Of a DNA stretch of 64,000 bases, positions 1 through 8,109 are shown in pieces. The notes under the pieces were generated by a model, which worked only from the letters and a program-made list of their open reading frames with translations, did not search any database and was not told the DNA's origin. The stretch is from Bacteroidota bacterium (lineage in GTDB: Bacteria > Bacteroidota > Ignavibacteria > Ignavibacteriales > Ignavibacteriaceae). The translations under genes were made by a program, and so were the position numbers. Every line of letters starts with the position of its first letter. Positions within the stretch are counted from its first letter, which is position 1. The stretch lies in the NCBI GenBank assembly GCA_021824145.1, contig JAKALM010000006.1:1-64000 (forward strand), given 5' to 3'.

Positions 1-424
1 GAGTTAAAGACAAATGTGAAAAGAATAAAACTTATTATTTCATCTTGATATGCTTTTATAAATTCTTTAGGTTTAAATCAAATTTTTGCAGCTATTTCTG
101 ATTTTCTTAAAAAAGTTTATTCGATTTATTTTTCAGTCAGGTGTTTAATCAATTGATATTATTAGATAAAATTTTTGAATGGGGTGCTAATCATACGACT
201 TACAATGAATTTTTTCCTGTTCTAATTTAAAGAGCGCTTATAGAAATATATTTATGTTGAATTTACCTATATATTTATTTGCAGGCAATTCGCAATGAAA
301 TCGTTACATTGTTTTTGCACATGATACTAAATCGCAAAGGAAGTATAACCTTAAAAGTGCACATGATTAGAAATTATAAAAAAAGTATGTCTTTGAAATT
401 TTACAGGGTAATATTTATTTAAAT
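1..424. other. AT-rich region, no convincing gene
   Basis: No reading frame of normal gene character is visible before the regulator at 497. The only item of note is a short open stretch at about 111-230 (+) that could start at GTG 141 and end at TAA 228-230; its last residues read like EWGANHTTYNEFF. It is about 30 codons, lacks an SD and has no recognised family, so it may be chance or the tail of a decayed gene. The rest looks like upstream regulatory DNA. Confidence 0.4.
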
Positions 425-457
425 ACTTTCGAGGTCTAAAGCAGTGACCTCGAAGGT
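425..457. repeat. Inverted repeat, copy 1 (12-bp arms)
   Basis: Arms at 425-436 (ACTTTCGAGGTC) and 446-457 (GACCTCGAAGGT) pair along their whole length with one G-U type mismatch, around a 9-nt loop (TAAAGCAGT). The same arms recur at 3131-3176, so this is a repeated element, not a one-off hairpin. It is followed by TATTCC, not a T-run, so it looks less like a terminator than copy 2. It lies 40 bases before the LuxR-type gene. Confidence 0.75.
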
Positions 458-496
458 TATTCCTAAATATATGTAAAATCAGTATGGGGATTTATA

Positions 497-1093
497 ATGA
501 AAAAAATTAGAGTATTATTTATTTCCGCACAGCCTTCTGTTATGGCTGCGCTGCTAAGCTTTTTTACAAGCGATCCGTTAATATTGCCAGACTTCGATGA
601 TTACGATAACTATGATAAGCACCGCAAAAAGCATGAAGTTGTTGTTTTTGACGATGGCTCATTAAAGAGCAATGAATTGGAATTAATAAATAATGCATTA
701 ACAATAAACGAACCATATAAAAAAATACTTTACACTTATAGTACGGATAAAGATTATCTGAGCTTGTTCGAGAATGAAGGTATCGATGGTATTGTAAGCA
801 AAAGGGCGGAAATTAAAATTTTAGAAGAAGCGATAATTAAAGTAAAGGAAGGTGAAAAATATTTTTGCAAACACATAAATGATTTTCTCTCAGGCAAAAA
901 TGGAATTGAAGAAAAAATAAAAGGACTGACTTATCGCGAACAAGAAATAATGAAATTAATAAAACAAGGTTACACCAATCAGCAAATAGCCGATAAACTT
1001 TGCTTAAGTGTGAAGACTATTGAGGCGCATAAAGAAAACCTAAAAAAGAAATTGGATTTGAAATCAATTAAGGAACTACACAGCTTCTTTTAA
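497..1093 (+). CDS. LuxR/NarL-type regulator with degenerate receiver
   Basis: DNA-binding transcription regulator, 198 aa. Residues 1-125 look like a response-regulator receiver fold, but the usual acidic pair near the N-terminus is replaced by ISAQPSV; a DD pair is kept at the end of strand 3 (VVVFDDG), and a lysine in VSKR is at the place of the conserved Lys. Residues about 137-198 are a LuxR-type helix-turn-helix (LTYREQEIMKLI, then NQQIADKL and SVKTIEAHK). The lost acidic pocket suggests control without classical phosphorylation (inference). The ATG follows GGGG seven bases upstream. No histidine kinase is adjacent. A palindrome just after the gene (1117-1134) is a candidate binding site, and the next two genes are on the same strand. 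Confidence 0.8.
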   Translation: MKKIRVLFISAQPSVMAALLSFFTSDPLILPDFDDYDNYDKHRKKHEVVVFDDGSLKSNELELINNALTINEPYKKILYTYSTDKDYLSLFENEGIDGIVSKRAEIKILEEAIIKVKEGEKYFCKHINDFLSGKNGIEEKIKGLTYREQEIMKLIKQGYTNQQIADKLCLSVKTIEAHKENLKKKLDLKSIKELHSFF

Positions 1094-1116
1094 ACCCCAA
1101 AATTTCATTTTTAAAA

Positions 1117-1134
1117 ATAGGGGGATTCCCCTAT
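1117..1134. promoter_or_regulatory. Palindrome ATAGGGG-GATT-CCCCTAT, candidate operator
   Basis: A perfect 7-bp inverted repeat with a 4-bp spacer in the gap between the LuxR-type gene and the secreted-protein gene, about 72 bases before the TTG at 1206. G/C runs of this kind stand out in such AT-rich DNA, and dimeric LuxR-type regulators usually bind short palindromes (family knowledge). It could instead be a weak transcription stop for the regulator gene, though no T-run follows. Confidence 0.4.
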
Positions 1135-1236
1135 GTTTTATAAAATATTTATTTCATAGCTTATTATTAGGGTAAAATATTTTATATCATATAGAGGGAA
1201 CTGCTTTGAAAAATATAAAACTTTTTTCTATTTTCT

Positions 1237-2406
1237 TTGTGTCGTTTTTGTTTAACAATAATTTTACAAAGCTGTAGTAATGAAAATCTTATTACAACAC
1301 CGACAGAAAACAAGGGAGAGATGAAGTCAATGGCAAAAACAATTACACTGCCTATGACTTATATAGATCATGCAAAGGATACAATTATAACTTTAGGTAA
1401 GGGTAAAAATACAATTGAAGTAAGAAAGGGACTTTCCACGGATAAAATTACTTTGCTCGATAAATATTTATCTTCTCATAAAATGTATGATAAATCTCAA
1501 ACTGTAATTCCGTTAACGCAAGGTGGATGTGATACCTATTATCAAACAGATTGTTGGGGATGGTTTGAAGATTATCAATCTATACCTGGTAAATATTTAG
1601 GGATTTCGATAAATAGTAATGTTGGTATGGCAAAAATTCATGATCAGTATGGCTTTACAAATATATTAGTCCCTTTTTATAATACAACAGACGCATTCAC
1701 TGCTCACTTTAACCATGACAGTATCATGATAAATTTGCCCCTTAATGTCAGTCAGTCTATGATTGATGACAATGGAAATCAAGCATATAAAAGTTATTAT
1801 ATAGATGAACCATTTAAAAACTTGATATCTAATCAATATTTCTTAAGTATTGCTTCATGGATTTATACAAAAAGCTCAACTGCAAAATTTGTATTTTCAG
1901 ATTATTATTGGCCTCCTTCCAACTTATTAAAAGATATATGTTGTCCCAATGGTCATTTATCAACAATTGAAACATATTGGTTTCCAGATCCTAACGTATA
2001 TATTATGTGTGATCAGTACGAAGGAAATTGTTGCGGTAATGTGCATGATTTCTGGAATGAATATAAAGCTGACTATGGGATTCCATCAAGAAATATATCA
2101 AATTGGATATCTATTAATCCCGGTTTCTCTCAGGATTGGGGCGACTTATTAAATTTGGCAACAGCTTGGGGATTTAATCCAATTTGGATTTATGCAGGTG
2201 ATCAAAGCATAGGCGAAAATGATGTACAATCATTCTGTGCAGATGCATGGGCCACTGGATGGTTATTGAGATCCGGGGCCCCATTTACTATCGTTTGGAA
2301 ATGTACAAATCCGAGTCCTTGTGAAAATTGTGAATTCCCTACTTACGGAAATTGGTACGTGTATGATGTTTATTATACGGCTTCAGCACAATTTTATCAT
2401 TATTAA
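1237..2406 (+). CDS. Secreted lipoprotein of unknown function, signal peptide frameshifted
   Basis: About 389 aa, rich in Trp, Tyr and Cys. As read from TTG 1237 the start is MCRFCLTIILQSCSNEN, which holds a lipobox (LQSC) but lacks the usual positively charged start. The missing piece is in another frame: TTG 1206, six bases after AGAGGGA, begins MKNIKLFSIFFVSF. Removing one T from the T5 run at 1245-1249 joins the two into a textbook lipoprotein signal peptide. So the gene is probably 1206-2406 with a one-base frameshift (sequencing error, decay or phase variation). The mature part alternates strand-like and helix-like stretches (for example WGDLLNLATAWGFNPIWIYAGD) and may be a TIM-type barrel, but I recognise no family. 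It ends 14 bases before the next lipoprotein gene. Confidence 0.6.
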   Translation: MCRFCLTIILQSCSNENLITTPTENKGEMKSMAKTITLPMTYIDHAKDTIITLGKGKNTIEVRKGLSTDKITLLDKYLSSHKMYDKSQTVIPLTQGGCDTYYQTDCWGWFEDYQSIPGKYLGISINSNVGMAKIHDQYGFTNILVPFYNTTDAFTAHFNHDSIMINLPLNVSQSMIDDNGNQAYKSYYIDEPFKNLISNQYFLSIASWIYTKSSTAKFVFSDYYWPPSNLLKDICCPNGHLSTIETYWFPDPNVYIMCDQYEGNCCGNVHDFWNEYKADYGIPSRNISNWISINPGFSQDWGDLLNLATAWGFNPIWIYAGDQSIGENDVQSFCADAWATGWLLRSGAPFTIVWKCTNPSPCENCEFPTYGNWYVYDVYYTASAQFYHY

Positions 2407-2420
2407 TTAAAGTAAAATAA

Positions 2421-3059
2421 ATGAAACGTAATTTCTTAATTATAATGATGTTTCTCTTTATTGGATGCTCATCTATATATAAAGTAAGCAACTTTCCCAG
2501 TAAAGAAAAGTTTTATGAAGATTTTAATAAATCCGTTAAAAATAAATTTGTTAAAGTGACTTTACGTAATGATAGTGCGTTTAATTTACAAACTGGAATA
2601 ATGGTATCGAATGATTCTCTTATATTAATTAAGCAGATTATCAGCGAGCAAAAAATAAAAAAAAATAATATAAAAAATATTAAATATTTTTACGACAATA
2701 TGGATATTTCGAATTATACTATTAAAATCTTTTTGAATGACGGTAGTATCGTCAATGCTAAAAACGGAGAAATATTTAATGATTCATTATACATTTTTAA
2801 TATAATAAAGGAACAAAAGGAATATTTAACTATACGTGAAGTGAAAGAAGTAAGTTATAAAAGTAATTGGCTTGGGGTTCCATTCGGATTTGGTACTGGT
2901 CTTGGACTAGGGATGGTAGCCACAAAAATTGAAAGCGGACTTTCTTATCAGGGAAGTATACCTTCATGGTTCATCGTTGTCCCGATAACTAGTATTATAG
3001 CTGGAAGTATACTTGGATGGTTTGAAGGATATAATTATACATATCAATTCAATCCTTGA
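2421..3059 (+). CDS. Small lipoprotein, unknown function
   Basis: 212 aa. The N-terminus MKRNFLIIMMFLFIGCSS is a lipoprotein signal with the lipid-attachment Cys at residue 16. The middle (about 45-150) is Lys/Asn/Ile-rich and probably beta-stranded, with repeated phrases of the form LRNDSAF and LNDGSIV. The C-terminal third has two glycine-rich hydrophobic stretches (GVPFGFGTGLGLGMVA and IVVPITSIIAGSILG) that could be a membrane hairpin or glycine-zipper. It follows the preceding secreted-protein gene by 14 bases, so the two are probably co-transcribed. No function is recognised. Confidence 0.7.
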   Translation: MKRNFLIIMMFLFIGCSSIYKVSNFPSKEKFYEDFNKSVKNKFVKVTLRNDSAFNLQTGIMVSNDSLILIKQIISEQKIKKNNIKNIKYFYDNMDISNYTIKIFLNDGSIVNAKNGEIFNDSLYIFNIIKEQKEYLTIREVKEVSYKSNWLGVPFGFGTGLGLGMVATKIESGLSYQGSIPSWFIVVPITSIIAGSILGWFEGYNYTYQFNP

Positions 3060-3130
3060 ACAAGATTTATTTATAAAAAACGAACCATAAAAAATATTAT
3101 ACTTGAGGCAATCTGCAGAAATATTAAAGC

Positions 3131-3176
3131 AACCTTCGAGGTCTAAATCCGCCGCGGCGGAGTGACCTCGAAGGTT
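3131..3176. terminator. Inverted repeat copy 2, probable bidirectional terminator
   Basis: Perfect 13-bp arms at 3131-3143 (AACCTTCGAGGTC) and 3164-3176. The loop contains a second perfect palindrome, TCCGCCGCGGCGGA, at 3148-3161, giving a nested structure. A T-rich tail (TTTTTATCTTTT) follows on the plus strand. It lies between convergent genes ending at 3059 (+) and 3185 (-), which suits a two-way terminator. It shares its arms and part of its loop (TAAA...GT) with copy 1 at 425-457. Confidence 0.75.
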
Positions 3177-3184
3177 TTTATCTT

Positions 3185-3958
3185 TTAATCTTTCTTCATC
3201 TTATCAATAAATGGTGCAAGCAGATCTATCGGTACGGGGAAGATTATTGTTGAGTTTTTATCTGAAGAAATTTCAGTTAATGTTTGTAAAAATCTTAGCT
3301 GAATTGCAACTGGAAATCTCTGAATTACTTCCGCCGCTTCGGAAAGTTTTTGGCTTGCCTGGAATTCACCTTCGGCATGAATAATCTTAGCGCGCCGTTC
3401 ACGTTCGGCTTGCGCTTGAATTGCAATTGCGCGCTGCATTTCAATTGGCAAATCTACCTGCTTAACTTCAACTGCTGTTACTTTTACGCCCCAAGGTTCA
3501 GTTTGTTCATCAATAATTTGCTGAAGCTCTCGATTTATTTTATCCCGCTCAGCAAGAATTTCGTCAAGCTGAGATTGACCGAGTATGCTTCTTAAAGTTG
3601 TCTGTGAAATTTGTGAAGTAGCGGCTAAGAAATCCGCAACTTCTACAATAGCTTTTTCAGCCTGGACAACGCGGAAGTAAACAACAGCGTTTACTTTTAA
3701 GCTTACATTATCTTTTGTAATAATATCTTGCGGCTGGACATCCATTACAATCGTTCGCAAACTAATCTTTACCATTTTATCTACAATTGGAATTAAGAAA
3801 ATAATTCCTGGTCCTTTAGCTCCAATCAATCTGCCAAGCCTGAATACAACGCCGCGCTCATATTCACGAAGAATTTTTATTGCGCTTGAAAGAATGAAAA
3901 GCGCAAACACAACTATTATAAAAATGAAAACCGAAAACTCCTGCATGAAATCCTCCAC
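3185..3958 (-). CDS. Slipin/stomatin-like SPFH (band 7) membrane protein
   Basis: 257 aa. One N-terminal membrane helix (about residues 8-28) is followed by an SPFH/band 7 domain (about 30-190; [28 protein letters not shown]-like motif and [15 protein letters not shown]) and an Ala/Glu/Arg-rich helix ([13 protein letters not shown]) typical of stomatins. The family forms membrane-bound oligomers and is usually paired with an NfeD protease-like protein. Here the NfeD gene lies just upstream on the same strand, with 11 bases between, so they form an operon. The start at 3958 could instead be the Met four codons later. The 3' end runs up to the two-way terminator at 3131-3176. Confidence 0.92.
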   Translation of the reverse strand: MEDFMQEFSVFIFIIVVFALFILSSAIKILREYERGVVFRLGRLIGAKGPGIIFLIPIVDKMVKISLRTIVMDVQPQDIITKDNVSLKVNAVVYFRVVQAEKAIVEVADFLAATSQISQTTLRSILGQSQLDEILAERDKINRELQQIIDEQTEPWGVKVTAVEVKQVDLPIEMQRAIAIQAQAERERRAKIIHAEGEFQASQKLSEAAEVIQRFPVAIQLRFLQTLTEISSDKNSTIIFPVPIDLLAPFIDKMKKD

Positions 3959-3969
3959 TTTCCTAATTG

Positions 3970-5256
3970 TTATTGATTTTTCTTTTTAACTTGTAACTTT
4001 AAATTTGAAACCCCATGAACTATAATTTTTTCACCTTTGGAAACATTTCCTTCAGTACTTTCTGCTTTCCAAATTTCACCGTGAACTTTTATGCTGCCGG
4101 ATGGATTTAATTCTGTAATCGCTTCACCGATTTCATTTATCAAACCTTCTGCGCCGGTTGTTGTTTTTCTCCTTTGTGCCTTTATACCAAGTCCAATTGC
4201 TACTGAGAAAAACAATAAAGTTAATATTACAACTAAAGCAATTACTTGCCAGGAAATTTGAAGTACATCAAAACCGGAATCTGTTTTGATAAGCATAAGA
4301 GAACCAAGAATTAATGAAATGACTCCTCCTACAGTGAGAATGCCGTGGCTGATAATTTTAATTTCCAAGATGAAAAGAATGATTGCAAAAATTATTAATC
4401 CTAATCCGGCATAATTAATTGGAAGAGTCTGCATCGAATAAAAAGATAAAATTAAACTTATAACACCAACAACTCCCGGGAAAATTAATCCTGGGCTATA
4501 AAGTTCAAAAAGCAAACCATAAACGCCAAGCATAAATAAAATGTAAGCAATATTCGGATCGCTTAAAATGCTTAGCAACTTTTGCTGAAAGCTCATATCA
4601 ACATAAATCAATTGAGCATTTTTTGTATGAAGAGTTTCGATACCGCTGGAAGTTTTAATTTCTTTTCCATCAATTTTATTTAGAAGATCATTCATGTTTG
4701 CAGCGATTAAATCAATTACACTGTCTTTCAAAGCTTCAGTTTCTGTTATGGAAATACTTTTTCTTACGGCTTCTTCAGCCCATTTGATATTTCGATTTCT
4801 TTTTTCACTAATTGTTCTGATAAACGCAGCGGCATCGTTGGTAACCTTCTCAGTCATTGTAGAATCCATTTGTCCTTGAAGCGAAACCGGATGAGCTGCG
4901 CCGATATTTGTTCCAGGAGCCATTGCAGCAATGTTAGCAGACAATGTAACAAATACACCTGCAGAAGCTGCACGCGAACCTGGCGGTGCAACATAAACTA
5001 CTACTGGAACCGGCGACTGAAGTATATCAGATACAATAGTTCTTGTAGATTCCAACAATCCGCCTGGTGTATTTAAGCGAATGACTAAACATTCAGAATT
5101 ATGTTTTATTGCCTGTTCGATTCCATAATGTATGTATTCTGATGCTGCAGGATTGATTGCGCCGTCTAATGTAATTACTAAAACATTGTTTGTTTGACTA
5201 TTCAATTGGAAAGTTAAAATCGAAAACACAAATAAAAGGAAAGAAAACCTATACAT
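3970..5256 (-). CDS. NfeD-family membrane-bound serine protease, long form
   Basis: 428 aa. A signal peptide (residues 1-20) is followed by a ClpP-like serine protease domain (about 24-200) with the motif NTPGG near 62-66 and the nucleophile Ser98 in RAASAG, as in the archaeal PH1510 protease that cleaves stomatin. Several membrane helices follow at about 235-350 ([16 protein letters not shown] onward) and then a small soluble OB-like NfeD domain (about 365-425, [19 protein letters not shown]). This is the long NfeD form. It is the first gene of the pair with the slipin gene; the product probably processes or partners the slipin in membrane quality control. Confidence 0.93.
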   Translation of the reverse strand: MYRFSFLLFVFSILTFQLNSQTNNVLVITLDGAINPAASEYIHYGIEQAIKHNSECLVIRLNTPGGLLESTRTIVSDILQSPVPVVVYVAPPGSRAASAGVFVTLSANIAAMAPGTNIGAAHPVSLQGQMDSTMTEKVTNDAAAFIRTISEKRNRNIKWAEEAVRKSISITETEALKDSVIDLIAANMNDLLNKIDGKEIKTSSGIETLHTKNAQLIYVDMSFQQKLLSILSDPNIAYILFMLGVYGLLFELYSPGLIFPGVVGVISLILSFYSMQTLPINYAGLGLIIFAIILFILEIKIISHGILTVGGVISLILGSLMLIKTDSGFDVLQISWQVIALVVILTLLFFSVAIGLGIKAQRRKTTTGAEGLINEIGEAITELNPSGSIKVHGEIWKAESTEGNVSKGEKIIVHGVSNLKLQVKKKNQ

Positions 5257-5477
5257 TTATTTCCCTGCAGAAGTTGTTACTTAGAAAATTATATAAAATT
5301 ATTAAGCCAAGCAATAAATAAATTTTGTTTGTTAAGAATTTATTTGTTGAGTCCGGCACAAATTGTTAATCAATATTTATGTTCTTATTGAACCTAAGAT
5401 AATATTGATATAATTTTTCCAGCAAAATCAGCGGATGGTTTATTCACAAATTGCGGATTTATAATTAAAAATAACAT

Positions 5478-7457
5478 ATGGACTTTAATAGAAAAAATTA
5501 TTCAAACGAATTATTAATTGAAATTTACAAACAACTTGTACTTCCAAGATTAATTGAAGAAAAAAAACTTAAGCTTTTACGGCAGGGGAAAATTACGAAG
5601 TGGTTTTCCGGGATGGGGCAAGAAGCCATTGCAGTAGGTTCAGCAATGGCAATGGAGGATGATGAATATATTCTTCCAATGCATAGAAATCTTGGAGTTT
5701 TTACGGTAAGAAAAATAATTCTTCATAAATTATTTGCTCAATTCCAAGGAAAGGCAAGCGGATTCACTAAAGGGCGTGATAGATCTTTTCACTTTGGAAC
5801 AAATGAACATCATATAGTTGGAATGATATCTCATCTTGGCCCGCAGCTTGCGGTTGCTGATGGAATTGCTCTTTGGCATTTAATCCATAAAGAAAAAAAA
5901 TGCTGTTTAGTTTTTACTGGGGAAGGCGGAACAAGCGAAGGGGATTTTCATGAGGCTTTAAATGTTGCTTCCGTTTGGAATTTACCAGTAATTTTTTTGA
6001 TAGAAAATAATGCATATGGTTTATCAACTCCAACAAAAGAACAATACAATTGTAAACAACTAATTGACCGTGGAATTGGCTACGGAATTGAGGCTGTTCA
6101 AATTGATGGTAATAATATTTTGGAAGTTTATTCAACTGTTAAAAATTATGCAGAGAAAATTAGAATTGAACCGCGGCCAATTTTAATAGAAGCAATTACT
6201 TTCAGGATGAGAGGACATGAAGAAGCATCTGGTACAAAATATATCCCTAAATCGTTATTAGAAGAATGGGAGAAGAAAGATCCAATTGCTTGTTATGAAA
6301 ATTATTTATTAGCTCAAAAAATAATTGACGAAAATTTCATTTATAAATTAAAAGAAGATTATAAAATATTAATTGATAAAGAATGGGAAATAACTCAAGC
6401 TGAAGCTGAAATTGTTCCAGATACCGAAAAAGAAATTAGAGATGTCTATTTTCCTTTCAAACAAAATGTTGTTAATCCAAAATCTGAAAACAAATCAACA
6501 AAAAGATTTATTAATGCTATAACAGATTCACTAAATGATAGCATGGAAAAATACTCACAGCTAATTTTAATGGGACAAGATATTGCTGAATACGGCGGAG
6601 TGTTCAAAGTAACTGAAGGTTTTGTTGAAAATTATGGAAAGGAAAGAGTTAGAAATACACCCATTTGTGAATCTGCAATTATCGGTGCTGCACTTGGATA
6701 TTCGCTAAAAGGAGGGAAGTCAGTTGTTGAAATGCAGTTTGCAGATTTTGTAAGCATGGGTTTCAACCAGATTGTAAATAACTTAGCAAAAATAAATTAT
6801 CGATGGGGGCAGAATGCCGATGTTGTAATTCGAATGCCGACTGGTGCTGGTGTCGGCGCCGGACCTTTTCATTCGCAGTCTAATGAAGCTTGGTTTGTTC
6901 ACACTCCGGGCTTAAAAGTTGTTTACCCTTCCACTCCTTTTGATGCTAAAGGTTTACTAAACGCTGCAATTGAAGATCCGAATCCAGTAATGTTTTTTGA
7001 ACATAAAGCTTTGTATCGTTCAGTTGCTGAAGAAATACCTGATGATTATTATACAATAGAAATTGGTAAAGCAAAATTTATAACTTATGGTGATGATGCA
7101 ACTATAATTACTTACGGAATGGGAGTTCATTGGGCAAAAGAAATAATTCAAAATTTTAGCAAATACAGTTTTGACCTTTTGGATCTTCGCACACTTTTAC
7201 CTTGGGATAAATTTTCAGTTAAGCAAAGTGTAAAGAAAACTGGAAAGGTAATTATTCTTCACGAAGATTGTTTAACTGGAGGAATAGGAGGAGAAATATC
7301 TGCATGGATAACTGAGAATTGTTTTGAATATCTTGATGCCCCGATTGTTCGTTCAGCAAGTCTGGATACTCCTGTTCCTTTTACAGCTTCGCTTGAGGAA
7401 AATTTTCTTGCAAAAAATAAATTCTCCGAACAATTAAATTTTCTCTTAGCTTATTAA
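5478..7457 (+). CDS. 2-oxoacid dehydrogenase E1, alpha-beta fusion
   Basis: 659 aa, thiamine-diphosphate enzyme that decarboxylates a 2-oxoacid and passes the acyl group to lipoyl-E2. Residues about 1-325 are the alpha part: GxGQEA-like motif, MHRNLG, and a TPP/Mg motif beginning GEGGTSEGD and ending in ENNAYG. Residues about 340-659 are the beta part: GQDIAEYGGVF, NTPICESAIIG, RMPTGAGVGAGPFHSQS, and the C-terminal DLRTLLPWD and SASLDTPVPF. In most bacteria these are two subunits; the fusion is common in Bacteroidota relatives. The exact substrate (branched-chain 2-oxoacid or pyruvate) cannot be told. No E2 or E3 gene is in the window, so partners must be elsewhere. The gene stands alone, with no clear SD before the ATG. 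Confidence 0.9.
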   Translation: MDFNRKNYSNELLIEIYKQLVLPRLIEEKKLKLLRQGKITKWFSGMGQEAIAVGSAMAMEDDEYILPMHRNLGVFTVRKIILHKLFAQFQGKASGFTKGRDRSFHFGTNEHHIVGMISHLGPQLAVADGIALWHLIHKEKKCCLVFTGEGGTSEGDFHEALNVASVWNLPVIFLIENNAYGLSTPTKEQYNCKQLIDRGIGYGIEAVQIDGNNILEVYSTVKNYAEKIRIEPRPILIEAITFRMRGHEEASGTKYIPKSLLEEWEKKDPIACYENYLLAQKIIDENFIYKLKEDYKILIDKEWEITQAEAEIVPDTEKEIRDVYFPFKQNVVNPKSENKSTKRFINAITDSLNDSMEKYSQLILMGQDIAEYGGVFKVTEGFVENYGKERVRNTPICESAIIGAALGYSLKGGKSVVEMQFADFVSMGFNQIVNNLAKINYRWGQNADVVIRMPTGAGVGAGPFHSQSNEAWFVHTPGLKVVYPSTPFDAKGLLNAAIEDPNPVMFFEHKALYRSVAEEIPDDYYTIEIGKAKFITYGDDATIITYGMGVHWAKEIIQNFSKYSFDLLDLRTLLPWDKFSVKQSVKKTGKVIILHEDCLTGGIGGEISAWITENCFEYLDAPIVRSASLDTPVPFTASLEENFLAKNKFSEQLNFLLAY

Positions 7458-7638
7458 GCTTAATAAATTTAAATTTCACTAACAGCAGAACAATTTTTTC
7501 TGTATAATCTTTTTGATCAAAAAATAGAATTTGTGAGGAAATTTATATTAATTAAATTATAATTATGGCTTATTTTATGATATGATATTGTAGTAATTGT
7601 AGTTGGTGATTTTCACAAGAAAAATATGAGGAGGTTAA

Positions 7639-8109
7639 ATGAAAACTGTTAATTATCTTTTGCCTTTCTTGCTTATTGTTCTCACGTCATGCTCATCGTT
7701 AGTTCTAAAACCTGCAGACTTTTCATGGCCAATTGAATCAGTTAATGAAGTTAGTAAAAATGGAAATGTTGAAATCAAACGTTACTCATTTAATTTTGAT
7801 GCGCGGCCTTTATTCATCAAAGAAACTGGAGATTCTACTTCTTATCAAAACCAACAGCTGAGAGTAATTAGAAATTCTAAAGGCTATTATTTTATGGTTT
7901 CTAATAACTTTAAAAACGTATACGTTTTTTATGTTAATGATGGCGAGTTCAAATTAGAAAAGAAAATAGAAATTTCAGAAAAAGAAGGGATCCAAAATCC
8001 TGCTTTCAATCAACGTCCACCGTATATTCAACTTGTTTATGGACCTAAAAGTGAAGAAAAATTAAATTTAAGCGAAGATGGTATAGTTAAAGAGGAGGAA
8101 AAGAAATGA
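7639..8109 (+). CDS. Lipoprotein of unknown function
   Basis: 156 aa. The start MKTVNYLLPFLLIVLTSCSS is a clear lipoprotein signal (Cys18). The mature part contains WPIESV, KRYSFNFDARPLF and a likely beta-rich domain, and ends in an acidic/lysine tail (KEEEKK). A strong SD (AGGAGG) lies just before the ATG, which fixes the start. The stop overlaps the start of the next gene by 4 bases (ATGA), so the two are translationally coupled and their products may work as a pair at the cell envelope. I recognise no family. Confidence 0.8.
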   Translation: MKTVNYLLPFLLIVLTSCSSLVLKPADFSWPIESVNEVSKNGNVEIKRYSFNFDARPLFIKETGDSTSYQNQQLRVIRNSKGYYFMVSNNFKNVYVFYVNDGEFKLEKKIEISEKEGIQNPAFNQRPPYIQLVYGPKSEEKLNLSEDGIVKEEEKK

